This document shows, in pieces, positions 6,925 through 10,000 of a stretch of DNA of 10,000 bases. The notes under the pieces are model-generated. The model was given only the letters and a program-made list of their open reading frames with translations, had not been told where the DNA came from and did not search any database. This DNA is from Asticcacaulis sp. Lineage in GTDB: Bacteria; Pseudomonadota; Alphaproteobacteria; Caulobacterales; Caulobacteraceae. Made by a program: the position numbers and the translations under genes. Within the stretch, counting starts at the first letter, position 1. Each line of letters opens with the position of its first letter. The stretch spans positions 1-10,000 of the forward strand of contig NZ_JAIWNX010000108.1 of the NCBI RefSeq assembly GCF_020217185.1, read 5' to 3'.

Positions 6925-6930
6925 CTCCTT
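6925..6930 (-). promoter_or_regulatory. Strong ribosome-binding site for the putative anti-sigma gene
   Basis: On the minus strand AAGGAG lies four bases before the first ATG (6920) and seven before the second (6917). The longer spacing favours the second ATG slightly. The site begins three bases after the sigma factor TAG stop. Confidence 0.7.
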
Positions 6931-6932
6931 TC

Positions 6933-7547
6933 CTAAATCTTGTTGCCTTGAATAACTTTTAACACCGGTCGGCCACTGGCCGCTGAGCCGCCGATCAGAT
7001 CGCCGCGCGCCTCGCTCAGTTTGGCCTTGAGCTGCCGCCGCCCACGCGACAGCAGGCTTTCCAGCGCCTCGACCGAAATCTCCATCAGGGCCGCCGCTTC
7101 GATATTGGACAGTTCCTGATAGTAGCAGAGGACGATGGCCACGCGCTGCCGTTCGGGCAGGGTCGAAAGCGCGGATTCGACTGTCTGGCTCATCTGCTGC
7201 TGATCGAGCCGCCGGGTCGGATTGGCCGAAGGGTCGGCCAACTCGATCTCCGTATGATCGACCGTGTCGCGCCGCCGCCGCAGCCGGTCGTAGCACAGAT
7301 TGACCGCCACCTTGTGCAGCCAGGTATCGACGCGCGCCCGGCCCGGCACCCACAGCGGGGCCTGCTTCCACAGGCGCAACAGGGCTTCCTGCGCCACGTC
7401 CTCGGCCTCGGCGGCATCATTGAGCAGACGCCGCGCCAGCGACAGGACGCGCGGCATTTTGCGGGCCACGAGGGATTGCGTGGCGGCCGCGTCTCCGCGC
7501 GCCACGGCTGCAATCTGCGCCTCATCCGGGTCAAAGCCCGTGGTCAT
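6933..7547 (-). CDS. ECF-type RNA polymerase sigma factor
   Basis: This is a group IV (ECF) sigma factor of 204 residues from the ATG at 7547. Region 2 holds VARKMPRVLSLARRLL and AEDVAQEALLRLW (the core-binding D-x-x-Q-E block), then a VDTWLHKVAVNLCYDRLRRRR segment for -10 recognition. Region 4 holds LPERQRVAIVLCYYQELSNIEAAALM, then a helix-turn-helix with SVEALESLLSRGRRQLKAKL, which reads the -35 element. A ~25-residue tail follows. The start is uncertain: ATG 7547 has an AGGACAGG site, in-frame ATG 7610 has AAAGG at fair spacing, and GTG 7688 would extend the protein to 251 residues. It heads a module with the putative anti-sigma and sensor genes, which suggests release of sigma on an envelope signal. 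Its regulon cannot be deduced. It lies downstream of glnE on the same strand, with no terminator visible between them. Confidence 0.92.
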   Translation of the reverse strand: MTTGFDPDEAQIAAVARGDAAATQSLVARKMPRVLSLARRLLNDAAEAEDVAQEALLRLWKQAPLWVPGRARVDTWLHKVAVNLCYDRLRRRRDTVDHTEIELADPSANPTRRLDQQQMSQTVESALSTLPERQRVAIVLCYYQELSNIEAAALMEISVEALESLLSRGRRQLKAKLSEARGDLIGGSAASGRPVLKVIQGNKI

Positions 7548-7711
7548 GACCTGTCCTGTCCCGCGTTCTTGTGGGCGACGGTGTTCCGCCTCAGGCGTCA
7601 CATTACTCATAAGCGGGGCCTTTACGCAACAAGGGTTTGGGCAACCGTTTGCGGCCATCTGACCGATCCGTTTGTCATAGCCTTTCACGCAGCAGACAGG
7701 TAAATCCGTCG
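7548..7711 (-). other. Spacer between glnE and the sigma gene
   Basis: This 164-base spacer exists only if the sigma gene starts at 7547; earlier in-frame starts at 7610 or 7688 would shorten it to about 100 or 23 bases. No hairpin followed by a T-run and no convincing sigma-70 or ECF promoter was seen. It could contain a promoter of unrecognised class, or be read through from glnE. Confidence 0.4.
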
Positions 7712-10000
7712 TTAGCGTTCGTCGCGCGGCGCGACCACGGTTTCAAACGCATTGCGGGCGCGTTTGCGCAGGTCTTTCAGCTTCTTTTCCAGCGTATCGA
7801 GACGGCGCGTGTGCACGGCGCGCGCCAGCTTGCGCTGAAACGCTTCCGGTTCTTTCGAAGGGTCGTCATTGGCATCCAGCGACACGCGCATCACCTGCGC
7901 CAGACTTTGCTGCACGCGCCAGGCGGCGCTCAGCGCTTCGATGTCCTCGGCCTTCGCCAGACCGGCGCGCTGCATGGCCTGAAGCGCGGCAATCGTGCCG
8001 ACGCGCAGCGGCCCGCCATTGGCGGCGTGCACCAGTTGCAGATACTGGGCGGCAAATTCGCAATCGACCTGACCGCCGACGGCCAGCTTGAAATCCCAGA
8101 AAGTCTTGGCCGGGCGCTCCTTCTCCATCAGGGCGCGCATATTGAGCACGTCCAGCGCCGTGCGCGCCTCAGAGCGCGTGGCACGCAGGATGGTTTCGAG
8201 CTTCAGCCGCACCAGATCGGCAAAGTCCTCGGACGTCGCCCACACCACGCGGGCGCGCGTCAGGGCCTGAAACTCCCAGGTATCGGCGTCCTTCGTGTAG
8301 TAGTTTTCAAACGCCGCCAGCGACACGGCCACCGGCCCCTTGGCCCCGGTGGGGCGCAGCTTCATGTCGATTTCGTACAGCGTGCCTTCGTGGGTCGGGG
8401 CCGACAGCGCAGCGATCAGGCGCTGCGTAAAACGGCCAAAGAAGGTTTCCGCGCCCCAGCCCTTGATCGACGACATTTCTGACGGATCGTCCGGCAGATA
8501 GACGGTCATCAGGTCAAGGTCGGAGCGCGCCGTCATCTCCTGCCCGCCCAGCTTGCCCAGCGCCAGTATGGCCACCTGCCCCGACAGATGGCCGCCCAGC
8601 CGCCGCACCTCCTCCAGCGCCAGCGGCGACAGGTGGGTGATGCAGGCATCGGCCAGACGCGCATAGGCGGCGCCCGCCGCTTCGGTCGTCAGGCGGCCAT
8701 TGAGAATCTGCATCCCGATGCGGAACTGCTGCTCGCGGCAGATGCGGCGCAGGGCGTTCATCACGTTTTCCAGCGCGTTTTCCGGGTCCGGCGGCACGCG
8801 CTCGACCTCCGCCATGATCAGGCGGTCCAGTTCCTCACCCAGCGGGTCGAAGAAGCCGGCGTCCAGCATGGCGTCGAAAATGGTCGGGTGCCGCGACAGA
8901 AGCTGCGCCAGACGCGGGCTGAAGCCCATGATCTCGACAATGGCCTTGAACAGCTTGGGGTTGGCGAGGAACAGCGACTGAATCTGCACCCCGGCGCTGA
9001 GGCCCGAAAAGAAGACCGCAAAGCGCGTAAAGGCGATGTCGGGCGCGCCCGTCTCGTTTACCGCCTCCAGCAGGCGCGGCACCAGTCGGGTAAACAGTTC
9101 GCGGCCGCGTGGCGTGCGCGTCGCCGGAATACGCCCGTGGTGCCAGCCGCGGATGGTCGCCGAAATCTGCTCCGGGTGCTCAAAGCCCAGACGGGCCAGG
9201 GTCTTCAGCGTTTCGGGGTCATCCTCGACCCCGGTGAACACCAGACTGCCGAAGGACGAGGACAGGTCTTCGGAATCGGAGAACAGCTCGCCATAGTGGC
9301 CGTTGACCAGTCGCAGGGTGCGCGACACGGCCAGATCGAAGCGACTGAGGTTGGAAAAGCCGCACATGGCGGCGACGCGCATCCGCTCGTCCTCGGCTTC
9401 GGGCAGGGTGTGGGTCTGCTCGTCGGCGATCATCTGCACGCGGTGTTCCCAGTCGCGCAGGCGCACATAGGCCTGTTTCAGCTCCTTGGCCACGGCGGGG
9501 GCCAAGTGCCCGGCACGGCGCAGGGCATCGAGCGCATCCAGCGTGCGGCGCGAGCGCAGCGACGGGTCGCGCCCGCCGAGGATCAGTTGCTGGGTCTGAA
9601 CGAAAAACTCGATTTCGCGGATACCGCCAACACCCAGCTTGAGATTGGCCCCGGCGGGATCGAGGCGCTCATCGACCTTATAGGTATGGATCTGGCGCTT
9701 GATCGACTGAATGTCGGCAATGGCCGGATAGTCGAGGCTGCGCCGCCAGATGAAGGGCGACAGGGCCTGCATGAAGGCCTTGGCCTCGATCATGTCCCCG
9801 GCAATGGGCCGCGCCTTGATAAAGGCCGCGCGTTCCCAGTTCTGCCCCACCGTCTCGTAATAGTTCAGTGCGAACGGCACGCTGACCACGGTCGGCGTTG
9901 AGGACGGGTCCGGCCGCAGCCGCAGATCGACGCGGAAGACGTAGCCGTCGCCGGTGCGCTCACTGAGGATGTTCGACACGCGGCGCGCCAGCCGATCGAC
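7712..10000 (-). CDS. glnE: Bifunctional glutamine synthetase adenylyltransferase/adenylyl-removase (partial)
   Basis: The C-terminal 762 residues of GlnE are visible; the family is about 950-990 long, so about 200 N-terminal residues lie past the right edge. The enzyme attaches AMP to, and removes it from, a tyrosine on each glutamine synthetase subunit, switching it off or on under PII (GlnB) control. The visible part opens at the end of the first, adenylyl-removing, nucleotidyltransferase domain (GDGYVFRVDLRLRPDP). A GIREIEFFVQ block (about 9600-9640) and the central helical linker follow. The second, adenylylating, domain has AILALGKLGGQEMTARSDLDL, with the metal-binding aspartates at codons 8519-8521 and 8513-8515, and YEIDMKLRPTG (about 8342-8380). 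The C-terminal helical domain includes GGQVDCEFAAQYLQLVHA. The GTG at 9979 is internal: codons continue in frame to base 10000 with VDRLARR. No defects are seen. Confidence 0.97.
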   Translation of the reverse strand, partial: VDRLARRVSNILSERTGDGYVFRVDLRLRPDPSSTPTVVSVPFALNYYETVGQNWERAAFIKARPIAGDMIEAKAFMQALSPFIWRRSLDYPAIADIQSIKRQIHTYKVDERLDPAGANLKLGVGGIREIEFFVQTQQLILGGRDPSLRSRRTLDALDALRRAGHLAPAVAKELKQAYVRLRDWEHRVQMIADEQTHTLPEAEDERMRVAAMCGFSNLSRFDLAVSRTLRLVNGHYGELFSDSEDLSSSFGSLVFTGVEDDPETLKTLARLGFEHPEQISATIRGWHHGRIPATRTPRGRELFTRLVPRLLEAVNETGAPDIAFTRFAVFFSGLSAGVQIQSLFLANPKLFKAIVEIMGFSPRLAQLLSRHPTIFDAMLDAGFFDPLGEELDRLIMAEVERVPPDPENALENVMNALRRICREQQFRIGMQILNGRLTTEAAGAAYARLADACITHLSPLALEEVRRLGGHLSGQVAILALGKLGGQEMTARSDLDLMTVYLPDDPSEMSSIKGWGAETFFGRFTQRLIAALSAPTHEGTLYEIDMKLRPTGAKGPVAVSLAAFENYYTKDADTWEFQALTRARVVWATSEDFADLVRLKLETILRATRSEARTALDVLNMRALMEKERPAKTFWDFKLAVGGQVDCEFAAQYLQLVHAANGGPLRVGTIAALQAMQRAGLAKAEDIEALSAAWRVQQSLAQVMRVSLDANDDPSKEPEAFQRKLARAVHTRRLDTLEKKLKDLRKRARNAFETVVAPRDER

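Noticed and set aside
7562..7587. ECF-type autoregulatory promoter (GGAAC-N17-CGCG, minus strand) before the sigma gene
   Set aside because: The -10 half does not match the common CGTT form, and the implied start would place the leader on top of the ribosome site.
8588..9901. 437-codon open frame on the plus strand inside glnE
   Set aside because: It is antisense to a clearly coding glnE, and its translation is Arg/Gln/His-rich low-complexity with no family resemblance. It is an expected by-product of high-GC third-position bias.

Overview
The window is GC-rich, densely packed chromosomal DNA. Everything recognisable points to an alphaproteobacterium of the Caulobacterales, plausibly Asticcacaulis or Caulobacter-like. 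The main reasons are a full-length PleC-type cell-cycle histidine kinase, alphaproteobacterial-style small response regulator and ECF sigma genes, and a near-consensus CtrA-type box with nearby GANTC (CcrM) sites. The genus is inferred, since no rRNA or other marker gene is present. There are no mobile elements, CRISPR arrays or tRNA genes, and no gene-free stretch longer than 300 bases.

Left arm (1-5943, plus strand): the C-terminal ~60% of aminopeptidase N (pepN, cut by the window edge); a ~110-base spacer with two hairpins; a CheY-like response regulator with an Arg-rich tail; a ~157-base spacer carrying a 12-bp imperfect dyad that contains a CtrA-like site; a two-TM, two-PAS histidine kinase identified as PleC; and, one base after its stop, a 10-TM EamA/DMT-family permease. 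The permease gene converges on the right arm and overlaps its last gene by 9 bases.

Right arm (5935-10000, minus strand, read right to left): glnE, cut at its N-terminus by the window edge (it encodes glutamine synthetase adenylyltransferase/adenylyl-removase); an ECF sigma factor; a small single-TM protein with the topology expected of an anti-sigma factor; and a single-TM periplasmic protein of the CnrX/Spy-like 'heavy-metal sensor' (Metal_resist) type. The last three are tightly packed (12-15 base gap, then a TAATG overlap). They read as one envelope-signalling module: sigma, membrane-bound inhibitor, periplasmic sensor. PleC and the neighbouring response regulator form a separate, developmental signalling locus.

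No plainly unprecedented system was found. The best leads are the probable cell-cycle control region in front of pleC, the sigma/anti-sigma/CnrX-like module whose sensor lacks the usual metal-ligand residues, and the response regulator next to pleC with a duplicated G-x-[D/E]-R-R tail.
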